Assembly (NCBI GenBank): GCA_023402915.1
Contig: JAEYFO010000166.1
Span: 1 to 12,424, forward strand
Origin: Bacillota bacterium
Lineage (GTDB): Bacteria; Bacillota; Clostridia; Christensenellales; CALWSW01
Reading direction: 5' to 3'
DNA: 12,424 bases
How positions within the stretch are numbered: the first letter of the stretch is position 1; every line of letters begins with the position of its first letter. The notes beneath the pieces are model-generated. The model did no database searches. It was not told where the DNA came from and saw only the letters and a program-made list of their open reading frames with translations. The translations under genes were made by a program, and so were the position numbers. Shown here piece by piece: positions 5,790-12,424 of this stretch.

Positions 5790-6839
5790 ATGAAAAAAGT
5801 TTTTGCACTGGTATTGGCGGTAACAATGCTATTCGTTTTGACTGCTTGCAGCTGCGAGCATGAGTTCGATGCTGGAACAGTCACAAAAGAGGCAACTTGT
5901 TCAGAAGAAGGAGTGAAAACTTATAAATGCAAGATGTGCGGAAGTGAAAAGACTGAAACGATACCATGCCTCCCACACGAGTACGAAAAAAATATTGATA
6001 GGGAGCCAGACTTTGACAATGCTGGAAACGCTATCTATATCTGCAAAGTTTGCGGAGATTCTTATAGCGAAGAAATTCCCCCAAAAGAGCGGACGGTCAG
6101 CGTGGTTGTTACCGATAAAACAAATATTCCGAAGAGTGTTTCCGATGGAAGATATTCTAATATCGTAAAATTCGTCTTCAGCGTCGAAAACAAAACGGAT
6201 AAGCCGGTAAGAGGCGTGTCGGGTATTCTTCATGTCAAAGACCTTTTTGATAAGGAATTCCTGACAATCAATTGCGATTTTACTGGGCAAACGATTCCAG
6301 CGAATTCTTCCATTGTTGTTACAGATCTTGGAATCGATTGTAACCAATTTATAGACGATCATACGAAGTTGTACAATGAGGATTTTTCAGATCTCAAGTT
6401 TGATTATGAAGTTACTGATATTGTGTATGGCGGAGAAGCATCAGCGGTTGAAGCAGCTCGGGATGAAGCGGCGCCAGTAAAAGTAACGGTGGTGGATAAA
6501 CAAAATTTGCCGGAAGATATTTATAATGGACGGTATTCGCCAAGAGTACAACTAGTTATTGAAGTTACAAATAATTCAGAGAAAGATATCAAAGGTGTTT
6601 CCGGCATTTTGACAGTGAAGGATTTGTTCGGTAAAGATATTCTGTCTTCCACGTGTGATTTTACAGGAGAAACAATAGCGGCTGGCAGTACGGTGACCTA
6701 TTCAGATTTAGGCATGGATATAAATGAGTTTATGGACGATCATGTGAAATACTACAATGAAGATTATGCGGATTTGACTTTTGAATATAAAGTTGATTCC
6801 ATTGTTTACAGCGATGGAGAAAGCGCTTCCTTCAATTAA
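5790..6839 (+). CDS. Putative surface lipoprotein with two internal duplications
   Basis: A 349-residue predicted lipoprotein. A lysine-led hydrophobic signal peptide ends in the lipobox LTAC, so Cys20 would be lipid-anchored and the protein exposed outside the membrane. Residues 23-98 hold two short Cys-pair units, each beginning with an HE motif and containing Y.C..CG and an EIP/TIP end: CKMC at 47-50 and CKVC at 85-88, a layout common in Clostridia surface proteins. Residues 102-213 and 230-340 are a clear tandem duplication. Both halves contain DGRYS/NGRYS, RGVSGIL/KGVSGIL, VKDLF, CDFTG, a DLG motif, DDH and YNED, and both end in IVY. The protein fold is unknown to me; the repeats look like beta-rich extracellular modules. 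The gene is AT-richer than its neighbours, with AAA/GAT/ATT codons, and has its own promoter and terminator, consistent with horizontal acquisition. Confidence 0.85.
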   Translation: MKKVFALVLAVTMLFVLTACSCEHEFDAGTVTKEATCSEEGVKTYKCKMCGSEKTETIPCLPHEYEKNIDREPDFDNAGNAIYICKVCGDSYSEEIPPKERTVSVVVTDKTNIPKSVSDGRYSNIVKFVFSVENKTDKPVRGVSGILHVKDLFDKEFLTINCDFTGQTIPANSSIVVTDLGIDCNQFIDDHTKLYNEDFSDLKFDYEVTDIVYGGEASAVEAARDEAAPVKVTVVDKQNLPEDIYNGRYSPRVQLVIEVTNNSEKDIKGVSGILTVKDLFGKDILSSTCDFTGETIAAGSTVTYSDLGMDINEFMDDHVKYYNEDYADLTFEYKVDSIVYSDGESASFN

Positions 6840-6917
6840 TAATTAGGAGTAAAGGTACACTTTTGCGCTTTTAATAGCGACGTTTTCGAATAAACTGCCG
6901 TATTCAAAAGGAAAATG

Positions 6918-6954
6918 AAAAACAGCACTGCTAAACAATGGCAGTGCCGTTTTT
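6918..6954. terminator. Bidirectional terminator after the lipoprotein gene
   Basis: GCACTGC (6925-6931) pairs with GCAGTGC (6941-6947) around a 9-base loop. After one mismatch, AAAAAC (6918-6923) pairs with GTTTTT (6949-6954), giving T-runs on both strands. It separates the convergent lipoprotein and RraB-like genes. Confidence 0.85.
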
Positions 6955-6976
6955 CTGTTGTAGCCGAAAGTTCCTC

Positions 6977-7098
6977 TTTTTTCCACCGCCGCCCCATCAA
7001 ACGGGAAGCCCTGCGGCCTTGTTCTTTTTCCACCGCCACTTCACCAAACGGAAAGCCCCGCGGCTCTGTTTTCTTCTCCCCCATCAAACGGGAAGCCT
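6977..7098. repeat. Three-copy degenerate direct repeat between convergent genes
   Basis: CATCAAACGGGAAGCC occurs exactly at 6995-7010 and 7082-7097, and with two changes (CACCAAACGGAAAGCC) at 7042-7057. The flanking TTTTTCCACCGCC and GCGGC blocks also recur in the first two copies, so the unit is about 40-47 bases. No gene is supported in this stretch. Confidence 0.75.
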
Positions 7099-7123
7099 AT
7101 CAATTTCGTATTCTTTTTTTCTT

Positions 7124-7199
7124 TTTGAAAGTTTTTCGGGGTCAAGGGGTACTTTTTTCAAAAAGTACCCCTTGCGGGGTTCAGGGGCAGAGCCCCTGA
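7124..7199 (+). repeat. Dispersed palindromic intergenic element, copy B (full)
   Basis: A leading TTTTTGAAAGTTTTT and GGGGTC are followed by a near-perfect palindrome: AAGGGGTACTTTTT (7144-7157) and AAAAAGTACCCCTT (7160-7173), 14-base arms with a 2-base centre. A second hairpin follows, TCAGGGGC (7181-7188) and GCCCCTGA (7192-7199) with an AGA loop. The T-run sits inside the arm rather than after the stem, so it is not a standard terminator. Related copies lie at 5388-5426 and 12391-12424. Confidence 0.8.
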
Positions 7200-7234
7200 C
7201 GCCTCCCCGGCGCCTCCCCAACGTCTCCCTCCCC

Positions 7235-8038
7235 CTACTTTTTCCTCCCGCTCCGCCGCGGCGCGGGCACGCCGCGGGTGCGGCTCTTGCGCATGATCTG
7301 GCAGTCCCAGTAGTCGTAACGGCCGTGATACTGCTCCACAATGGCGATCACCTTGTTCGTCCAGCCGTCCAGGGTGCGCTTGTCAATGGAGCCGATGTGG
7401 CGCACGCACACCCCGTGCGCGTACTCCTGCTCCGGGGAGAAGAACGGATCCCCCAGCGCAAAGCCCGCCTTGCGCGCCGCTTCCTGAAAGCCCAGCCGGC
7501 TCACCTCGTCGGGGAAGGAACAGTAGTGGTTGATGCGCCGGGGCGCGTGAATGTCGTCGCCGTGCTGTACCATCAGGTCGATCGTCTCGCCGTTTTTCAC
7601 CGTCTGCCGCTGCGCCGCGCCCGGATAGACCTCCTGCCGGTAGGCCCGCCATTCCAGGTCGATGCGGATGTCCTCTTCCACCATGAGCCAGCGCTTTTTC
7701 TGCGCCGCCTTGGAAAGCAGCAGCGCCGCCGGTTCGTCCGGACAGTAGCAGTAGATCAACAGACTGCTCCCCCAGGCGCGGCAGGCCACGACCCGCAAAG
7801 CATTTTTCGCCGCCAGCCGCCGCAGACGCTGATAGACCCGCTCCAGCCGCCACGCCTGCACGGGCGAGATCATGTCCAGCGCAAAGTTCCGCTTCGGCGC
7901 AATGCGCAACAGCAGCAGCACCGGCAGCGCCGTCCGCTCCCGCGCCGCACTCACCGGCCGCATGTCCACCCGTACAACGGAGGATTTCCCTTCGTAGGTA
8001 TCGTCGTATTCCATCCAGCCGGAAGGCAGCTTGCTCAT
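7235..8038 (-). CDS. DUF695 / RraB-like domain protein
   Basis: A 267-residue cytoplasmic protein without signal peptide or membrane segment. The N-terminal ~140 residues (LPSGWMEYDDTYEGK, VVRVDMRP and later RLRRLAAK) resemble the DUF695 domain. Residues ~148-249 resemble RraB, the RNase E inhibitor of enterobacteria: NGETIDLMVQHGDD, INHYCSFPDE, FQEAARKAGF and the closing EQYHGRYDYWDCQI follow the RraB pattern of a FPDE-type strand, helix, and final G-x-Y-D-x-W-x. The basic tail (251-267) could bind nucleic acid. An RNase-regulatory role is inference, and the domain calls are by eye. The start is chosen at 8038 because GAGGAA (8047-8052, minus strand) lies 8 bases upstream; the frame continues open to 8227 only through repeat DNA. 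It follows addA on the same strand after 530 bases. Confidence 0.7.
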   Translation of the reverse strand: MSKLPSGWMEYDDTYEGKSSVVRVDMRPVSAARERTALPVLLLLRIAPKRNFALDMISPVQAWRLERVYQRLRRLAAKNALRVVACRAWGSSLLIYCYCPDEPAALLLSKAAQKKRWLMVEEDIRIDLEWRAYRQEVYPGAAQRQTVKNGETIDLMVQHGDDIHAPRRINHYCSFPDEVSRLGFQEAARKAGFALGDPFFSPEQEYAHGVCVRHIGSIDKRTLDGWTNKVIAIVEQYHGRYDYWDCQIMRKSRTRGVPAPRRSGRKK

Positions 8039-8046
8039 CGCTTTCG

Positions 8047-8052
8047 TTCCTC
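8047..8052 (-). promoter_or_regulatory. Ribosome binding site that fixes the RraB-like start
   Basis: GAGGAA on the minus strand, 8 bases before the ATG at 8038. It argues against the longer open frame that begins at 8227 inside the repeat array. Confidence 0.65.
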
Positions 8053-8101
8053 GTTTTCGTTTTGTAAAATTTGCAAAATGGTTCGTCCGCCGGGGGACGT
8101 T

Positions 8102-8439
8102 TTCTTTTGGAAAACCCCTTCGCCCCGCACGGTCTGCCTTTTTTGAAAAAACTTCGCTGCGCGCAGGCCGTTCTTTTGGAAAAAACTTCGCTTGGGGCAG
8201 GCCGTTCTTTTTTGCCCCTCCCTGCACTCACGCAGGGGTTTCTTTTTGAAGGAACTTCGTCCCGCACAGTTCCCCCTTTTGGGAAAACACCCGCTGCGCA
8301 CAGTCCGTTCTTTTTGAAAAAACATCTACCGCGCGCGGTTTTCTTCTTTTGGAAAAAACTCCTGCCCCGCACAGGCTGTTCCTTTTGAAAAAACTTCGTC
8401 CCGCGCAGGCTGTTCTTTTGAAACCACAGCCCACAATCC
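8102..8439. repeat. Degenerate tandem array of ~34-base units downstream of addA
   Basis: About ten units begin with a TTCTTTT-like string at approximately 8102, 8139, 8171, 8205, 8240, 8275, 8308, 8344, 8379 and 8413. The best shared core is TTTTGAAAAAACTTCG followed by a GC-rich block ending CGCAGGC(C/T)G. Spacing is 32-37 bases. Units differ at many positions, and one (8205) has lost the A-run. No gene is supported; the long open frames on the minus strand here are the repeat being read through. Confidence 0.8.
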
Positions 8440-8568
8440 GTTCCCGCGCAAATGCGCTTTTCTTAGCGCCTGCGCCCGCGAAAAAACGCCGTTTCTTCCA
8501 GGCAAAGCAGCTGCAAAGCGCCGGGGCCTTCGCCCCGCAAGCTCTTTTCTATTATACCCCACCGCGGC
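8440..8568. other. Region just downstream of addA
   Basis: Contains a CGGGGC (8522-8527) and GCCCCG (8532-8537) hairpin with a 4-base loop, but no T-run beside it. A perfect minus-strand TATAAT lies at 8551-8556 without a recognisable -35 box. It might serve the RraB-like gene, though about 510 bases would separate them. Confidence 0.4.
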
Positions 8569-11500
8569 TCATAACGCCACAGCTTCCCCGCAGGAGAGCA
8601 AAAACACAAATTTTTCCACCACCGGCCGCCCCGTCGCCGCTTCGAGCGCCCGCGCATAGAGCGCCAGCTGCGCGCTGTGCTGCGCCGCCGTTTCGTAGGG
8701 CGTGCGCCCGTTGAGCCGGTCGGTCTTGTAGTCGAGCAGCACCCAGCCGTCCGCTTCCGGGAAGCATACGTCGATCACGCCCTGCACCAGAATGACTTCG
8801 TCCGAATCGTAGCCCAGCTCCCGGGCGGAAAGGGGCAGCGTGAAGGGCTGCTCCCGCCGAAGCGCCGGGTTTTCCGCCATGCGCCGCCCCAGATCGCCGG
8901 CAAAAAACCGCGCCAGGCTCCTGACGGAAGGCAGAGCCGCTTCCTCCGGCGTGAGCAGCTGCCGCTCCACCAGCTCGCCGATCTGCGTCCGGACGCCCGC
9001 TTCGTCCAGCGGCCGGGTCAAGTCCAGCCGTTCCAGCACCAGATGGGTCGCCGAGCCCCGGCTGGCGGCGGTGAAGCGTTCTTCGCCCAAAAACCGCGGG
9101 CCGCGCCGCAGGGCAATGACGCTTTCTTCCGACCGGCTCAGGCGGGAAACGGTGTTTTTCTTCGGCACGGCGGGGGAAGCCGGGTCAAACAGCCCGTCGG
9201 AAAAGGCCGCCGGATCGGTCTCGAGCGCCTGCGCCTTCCAAAGGGCAAAGTCCTCCCGGCTCAGGGCGGAGACCGCCGTTTTGGCCGGAACGACCGCCGG
9301 GATTGCAAAATGATTCAGTCCCGCGGAAAATTTTGATGCGTTTCGCTTTTGCGCTTTGGCCTTCCAGCGGAAAAAGTCCTCTTTGCTCAGGCTGGCCGAC
9401 CCGGCGCGCGAAAGCTCGCTGCGTTCGTGCAGGAAAAACGCCCAGCGCCCGTCATGCTCCTGGGGCCGGCCCTTTCGGGCGAGACGGCACGCCTCGTAAA
9501 ACGGCTGCGCCTCCGAAAACGAAGCCGTGGCCGCCATGATCCAGTCCAGCGGGCAGGCGGGGGTCTGTCCGGAAAAATCCGCCCATTTTTGTGCCGCACG
9601 CCGGGCGTTTTTCACTGTTCCGATCACGGTCAATTCCTCCCGCGAACGGGTCAGCGCCACATACAGCACCCGAAGCTCCTCTTCGAGCTGGGCGCTTTGG
9701 GCGCTTTGCGCCGCCGCCTGCCGAAAAAGCGTGTCGCACCACGCCCGGCGGTTCGGGTCGTAGGACTTCATGCAAAGCCCCAGATCCTGGTCGAGCAGCA
9801 GCGCCCGGCGGCTGTCCGTCTGGTTGAAGCCCCGCCCCGCGCCGCAAAGGTAAACGAGGGGGAATTCCAGCCCCTTGCTCCGGTGGATGGACAAAATGCG
9901 CACGCAGTCGCTGCCGCCCACGGTGCGCGCTTCGCCCATGTCCTTGCCGGTGGCGAGCGCTTCGTCAATGTACGTCAAAAATCCCGGCAGCCCCCGGGGC
10001 GAGGCGCTTTCATAGGCGCGGACGCGATTGAGGAACTGTTCGAGGTTGGCCGTGCGCTGCGCCCCGCCGGGGAGCGCCGCCACCTGATCGTCGTAACCGG
10101 TGCGCCGCACCAGCCATTCCACGAACCGGGACAGCCGAAGCAGCCGGCATTCCTGCCGCGCCTGCGAAAGGAGCGAAAGAAACGCCCGGCATTTTTCGCC
10201 CAGCGGGCCGCCGTCCTGCTCCGCCGTCAGGCAGAGCGCGTCAAAATACGAAAGCGAGCCATTGGGCGCGCGCAGGGGAAGGGAGGGGGATGCGCCGTCG
10301 GACGGGTCGGGGGTTTCCGAAAGAACGGGTCCTTCCGGCACAAAAAGCGGTTCCGCCGCCTGTTCCTGCTGCGCCCGGAAAAGCTCGTCGCCCCGCAGGC
10401 GCACGTTCGCCACGTCCCCCGCCGTGAAGCCGCCCACGCCGCTTCGAAGCACGGAAAGCAGCGGCACGTCCTGCCGCCGGTTGTCGCAAAGGCGCAAAAG
10501 GTTTAAGAGCACCTGCACCTCGATCGCGTCGAAATAGCCGCCCGTCAGATCGGCGTAGGCGGGGATACCCTCCTGCGCAAACACCCGGCAGAACACCTCC
10601 GAAAGGCCGCTGGTGGTGCGAAGCAGCACGGCCACGTCGCCAAAGTGCGCCGGGCGGGCCGCGCCGTTTTCAAAAACAGGCTCCTTGAGCCGCTGGCGGA
10701 TGAGCCGGGCGCAGAGCAGCGCTTCCCATTCCGCGTCGGAAAGGACTTCGTTTTGTTCGTTCCGGCCGTCGCCCGCTTCGTCGTCCTCCTCCCAAAACGA
10801 AGGGGAAGCGTCCCGCTCCAGAATGCGCACGGCAAGGGGCGGCGTGGGATGGGCGGCGTCCTCCTGCCGTCCGGCCAGCAGCGCGTCGTCTGCGCCATAG
10901 CGCACTTCGCCCTGCATGGCGCGGGAGAACAGGTCGTTCACGCAGGCGAGCAGGCTGGGGGCGGTGCGGTAATTCCGGTTGAGAGGCAACACCGTGCCCA
11001 TGCCCCGCGTTGCCCGTTCCGCCCGGGCGAGGAACAGGCCGGGCAGCGCGGCGCGGAAGCTGTAGATGCTCTGCTTCACGTCGCCGACGCAGAAAAGGTC
11101 GGTGGTATCCCGGCAGAACGTGCCGAGGATGCTTTCCTGAAGGCCGCTGCTGTCCTGATATTCGTCCACAAACACATAGGCGAATTTTTCGTGATATTCC
11201 TGCGCCACCTCCGGCACGCGCAGCGCTTCGAGCGCCTTATGCTCCAGATCCGAAAAATCCAGCAGGCTCTTTTCCGCCTTGAGGGCGGCGTAGCGCGCTT
11301 CAAACGCCTTCAACAGGGCGCAGAGCGCCTCGGCCTGCGGGCGGGAGCGGGCGAGCAGCCCGGCCTGGATCCTTCCGTCCAGCAGATTGACCGCCGCCTG
11401 CCGCGCCGCTCTGTCGAAGGGCTTTTTGGCGGCGTTTCGCAGGGACTGGATGCGCTCCTTGTCAAAGCCGGGGGTTTCGATGAGCTTTTTGCCCCTTGGG

Positions 11501-12360
11501 AAGGCCAGCGTGCCGAAGGGCGAGTCCCAAAGCTCGGCCACGGGCGGCGCTTCTTCTCCTTTGGCCGCCCGGGAAAAGGCTTCGCCCAACGTCCGGACGG
11601 CCGTTTCTTCCATGGAAAGCTGGCTGCGCGCGCCCTTGAGCGTTTCGGCGTTGGGCACGAGCCGCAGCGCGGCGCAAAGCAGTTCGGCGCTTTTTTTGCA
11701 GCGGTCGGCCCACTGCCTGCAAAGCGCGCGGGCGGCGGGGGACTGGGCGATCTCTTCCGGCGCAAGGGAGAAGCGATGGGGGAGGGTATCGAGCCAGCCG
11801 CGCCAATCGGGCTGGGTCATGAGGAAGTCGTAGCAGCGCAGCGCCAGCTGGGGGAGGTTGCGTCCGCCCCGGCCGCCGAACGCTTCCGAAAGCGCCAGAA
11901 AGCCGGGGTCGTTTTGTTCATACGCCGCGAGGATGGCTTCGTCCGCCGCCCTGCGGCGCAGCGCGCCCGCTTCAAAGTCGTCCGCTATGCGAAACGCGGG
12001 ATCGACGCCGGCGGCCTGAAAATGGCGGCGCAGCACCTGGGTACAGAAGGCGTGCAGCGTGGAGATGGACGCGGCGCCGAACTGTTCGAGTTGTTTCTGG
12101 GCGTTTTTCTGGCGCTCGGGCGCTTCCTTCGGGTCGCAGGCCGCTTCCGTCAGCCGCAGCTGGATGCGGCGCTTCATTTCCGCCGCCGCGGCGTTGGTAT
12201 AGGTGACCACCAGCATGGCCGAAAGGGGCGCGCCTTCCAGGCACAGCTGGGCGATCCGCTCGGTCAGCACGGCGGTTTTGCCGCTGCCCGCGCCCGCCGA
12301 CAGCAGCAGCGAGCCGCCCCGGTGCGCGATGGCGCGGGCTTGTTGTTCGTTCCAGTTCAT
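8569..12360 (-). CDS. addA: ATP-dependent helicase/nuclease subunit A (AddA)
   Basis: A complete 1263-residue AddA, near the family length of about 1200-1250. AddAB unwinds and resects double-strand DNA ends for RecA-dependent repair until it meets a Chi-like site. UvrD/Rep helicase motifs occur in order: Walker A AGAGSGKT (22-29), TYTNAAAAEMKRRI (53-66), VDEYQD (398-403), GDVKQSIYSFRAA (426-438), NRNYRT (461-466), SIHRSKGLEFPLVYL (824-838) and VALTRSREEL (901-910). The C-terminal PD-(D/E)XK nuclease retains His1106, Asp1197 (GVID), Asp1210 and Lys1212 (DYKTD) and the QLALY motif (1231-1235), so both activities look intact. Residues ~989-1071, between the helicase and nuclease, carry a tandem duplication of about 41 residues. 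The start is supported by AAAGGA on the minus strand (12367-12372), 6 bases upstream. AddB is not in the window; it may lie upstream beyond 12424. Confidence 0.96.
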   Translation of the reverse strand: MNWNEQQARAIAHRGGSLLLSAGAGSGKTAVLTERIAQLCLEGAPLSAMLVVTYTNAAAAEMKRRIQLRLTEAACDPKEAPERQKNAQKQLEQFGAASISTLHAFCTQVLRRHFQAAGVDPAFRIADDFEAGALRRRAADEAILAAYEQNDPGFLALSEAFGGRGGRNLPQLALRCYDFLMTQPDWRGWLDTLPHRFSLAPEEIAQSPAARALCRQWADRCKKSAELLCAALRLVPNAETLKGARSQLSMEETAVRTLGEAFSRAAKGEEAPPVAELWDSPFGTLAFPRGKKLIETPGFDKERIQSLRNAAKKPFDRAARQAAVNLLDGRIQAGLLARSRPQAEALCALLKAFEARYAALKAEKSLLDFSDLEHKALEALRVPEVAQEYHEKFAYVFVDEYQDSSGLQESILGTFCRDTTDLFCVGDVKQSIYSFRAALPGLFLARAERATRGMGTVLPLNRNYRTAPSLLACVNDLFSRAMQGEVRYGADDALLAGRQEDAAHPTPPLAVRILERDASPSFWEEDDEAGDGRNEQNEVLSDAEWEALLCARLIRQRLKEPVFENGAARPAHFGDVAVLLRTTSGLSEVFCRVFAQEGIPAYADLTGGYFDAIEVQVLLNLLRLCDNRRQDVPLLSVLRSGVGGFTAGDVANVRLRGDELFRAQQEQAAEPLFVPEGPVLSETPDPSDGASPSLPLRAPNGSLSYFDALCLTAEQDGGPLGEKCRAFLSLLSQARQECRLLRLSRFVEWLVRRTGYDDQVAALPGGAQRTANLEQFLNRVRAYESASPRGLPGFLTYIDEALATGKDMGEARTVGGSDCVRILSIHRSKGLEFPLVYLCGAGRGFNQTDSRRALLLDQDLGLCMKSYDPNRRAWCDTLFRQAAAQSAQSAQLEEELRVLYVALTRSREELTVIGTVKNARRAAQKWADFSGQTPACPLDWIMAATASFSEAQPFYEACRLARKGRPQEHDGRWAFFLHERSELSRAGSASLSKEDFFRWKAKAQKRNASKFSAGLNHFAIPAVVPAKTAVSALSREDFALWKAQALETDPAAFSDGLFDPASPAVPKKNTVSRLSRSEESVIALRRGPRFLGEERFTAASRGSATHLVLERLDLTRPLDEAGVRTQIGELVERQLLTPEEAALPSVRSLARFFAGDLGRRMAENPALRREQPFTLPLSARELGYDSDEVILVQGVIDVCFPEADGWVLLDYKTDRLNGRTPYETAAQHSAQLALYARALEAATGRPVVEKFVFLLSCGEAVAL

Positions 12361-12390
12361 GGCGCGTCCTTTCTGTGGGGAGGAGGCGCC

Positions 12391-12424
12391 GGGGGAACTT
12401 TTTGAAAAAAGTTCCCCCAGACCC
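12391..12424 (-). repeat. Dispersed palindromic intergenic element, copy C (cut by window end)
   Basis: GGGGGAACTTTTT (12391-12403) and AAAAAGTTCCCCC (12406-12418) form a 13-base-arm palindrome with a 2-base centre. Read on the minus strand, GGGTC precedes it as in the copy at 7138-7173. It lies 30 bases upstream of the addA start codon. Confidence 0.75.

Noticed and set aside
8039..8227. Longer N-terminus for the RraB-like protein
   Set aside because: The extension is translated tandem repeat DNA, and a ribosome binding site sits before the ATG at 8038.
8102..8439. CRISPR array
   Set aside because: No invariant repeat with unique spacers: the units are contiguous, degenerate and vary throughout, and no cas gene is present.
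8551..8579. Minus-strand promoter just after addA
   Set aside because: TATAAT is perfect, but no -35 box is recognisable at the right distance and the next gene starts about 510 bases away across the repeat array; noted only as a possibility.
10645..12405. 586-residue plus-strand open frame opposite addA, and similar long frames opposite the aldolase and dehydrogenase
   Set aside because: All lie antisense to clear enzymes with intact motifs and show shadow-frame composition without ribosome binding sites.

Overview
The window looks like a chromosomal segment of a high-GC member of the Bacillota (Clostridia). The reasons are an AddA-type recombination helicase-nuclease, strong AAGGAGG-type ribosome binding sites, classical stem-plus-U-run terminators, and the general style of the proteins. 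A gut-type Clostridia lineage such as Christensenellales or Oscillospirales is a guess from style, not a demonstrated assignment. No phage, transposase, tRNA or rRNA gene is visible.

Layout. (1) Positions 1-282 hold the C-terminal end of an unidentified His/Met-rich membrane protein, closed by a good intrinsic terminator. (2) A ~500-base gene-free stretch leads to a sigma-A-like promoter overlapped by repeated operator-like half-sites. (3) Positions 963-5300 hold a plus-strand metabolic module: a short DeoC-family class I aldolase, an FGGY sugar kinase and an iron-containing alcohol dehydrogenase, ending at a bidirectional terminator (5423-5463). The three genes are separated by unusually long spacers (441 and 474 bases) that contain degenerate tandem repeats. 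(4) Positions 5464-6840 form a visibly AT-richer island with its own near-consensus promoter and a lipoprotein built from two successive internal duplications. (5) A repeat-rich convergent intergenic region follows. (6) On the minus strand lie a DUF695-RraB-like protein (7235-8038), a second tandem repeat array (8102-8439), and addA (8569-12360), with a palindromic element just upstream of addA at the window edge.

How the genes may work together. The kinase would phosphorylate a sugar or polyol. The lysine-dependent aldolase would cleave the phosphorylated product into a triose phosphate and a short aldehyde. The iron-dependent dehydrogenase would reduce the aldehyde and recycle NAD(P)H. This is the logic of fucose and rhamnose breakdown (FGGY kinase, aldolase, FucO), but with a DeoC-type aldolase in the aldolase position. 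The substrate is not evident: both the aldolase and the kinase depart from the canonical substrate-binding motifs of deoxyribose-phosphate aldolase and xylulokinase. No transporter or regulator lies inside the visible module. The minus-strand genes (AddA for double-strand break repair, the RraB-like protein) are functionally unrelated to it.

A recurrent theme is intergenic repeats. A near-palindromic element occurs three times (5388-5426, 7124-7199, 12391-12424), and three different degenerate arrays of roughly 34-47 base units fill spacers. All identifications are from reading motifs by eye; no similarity search or folding was run.
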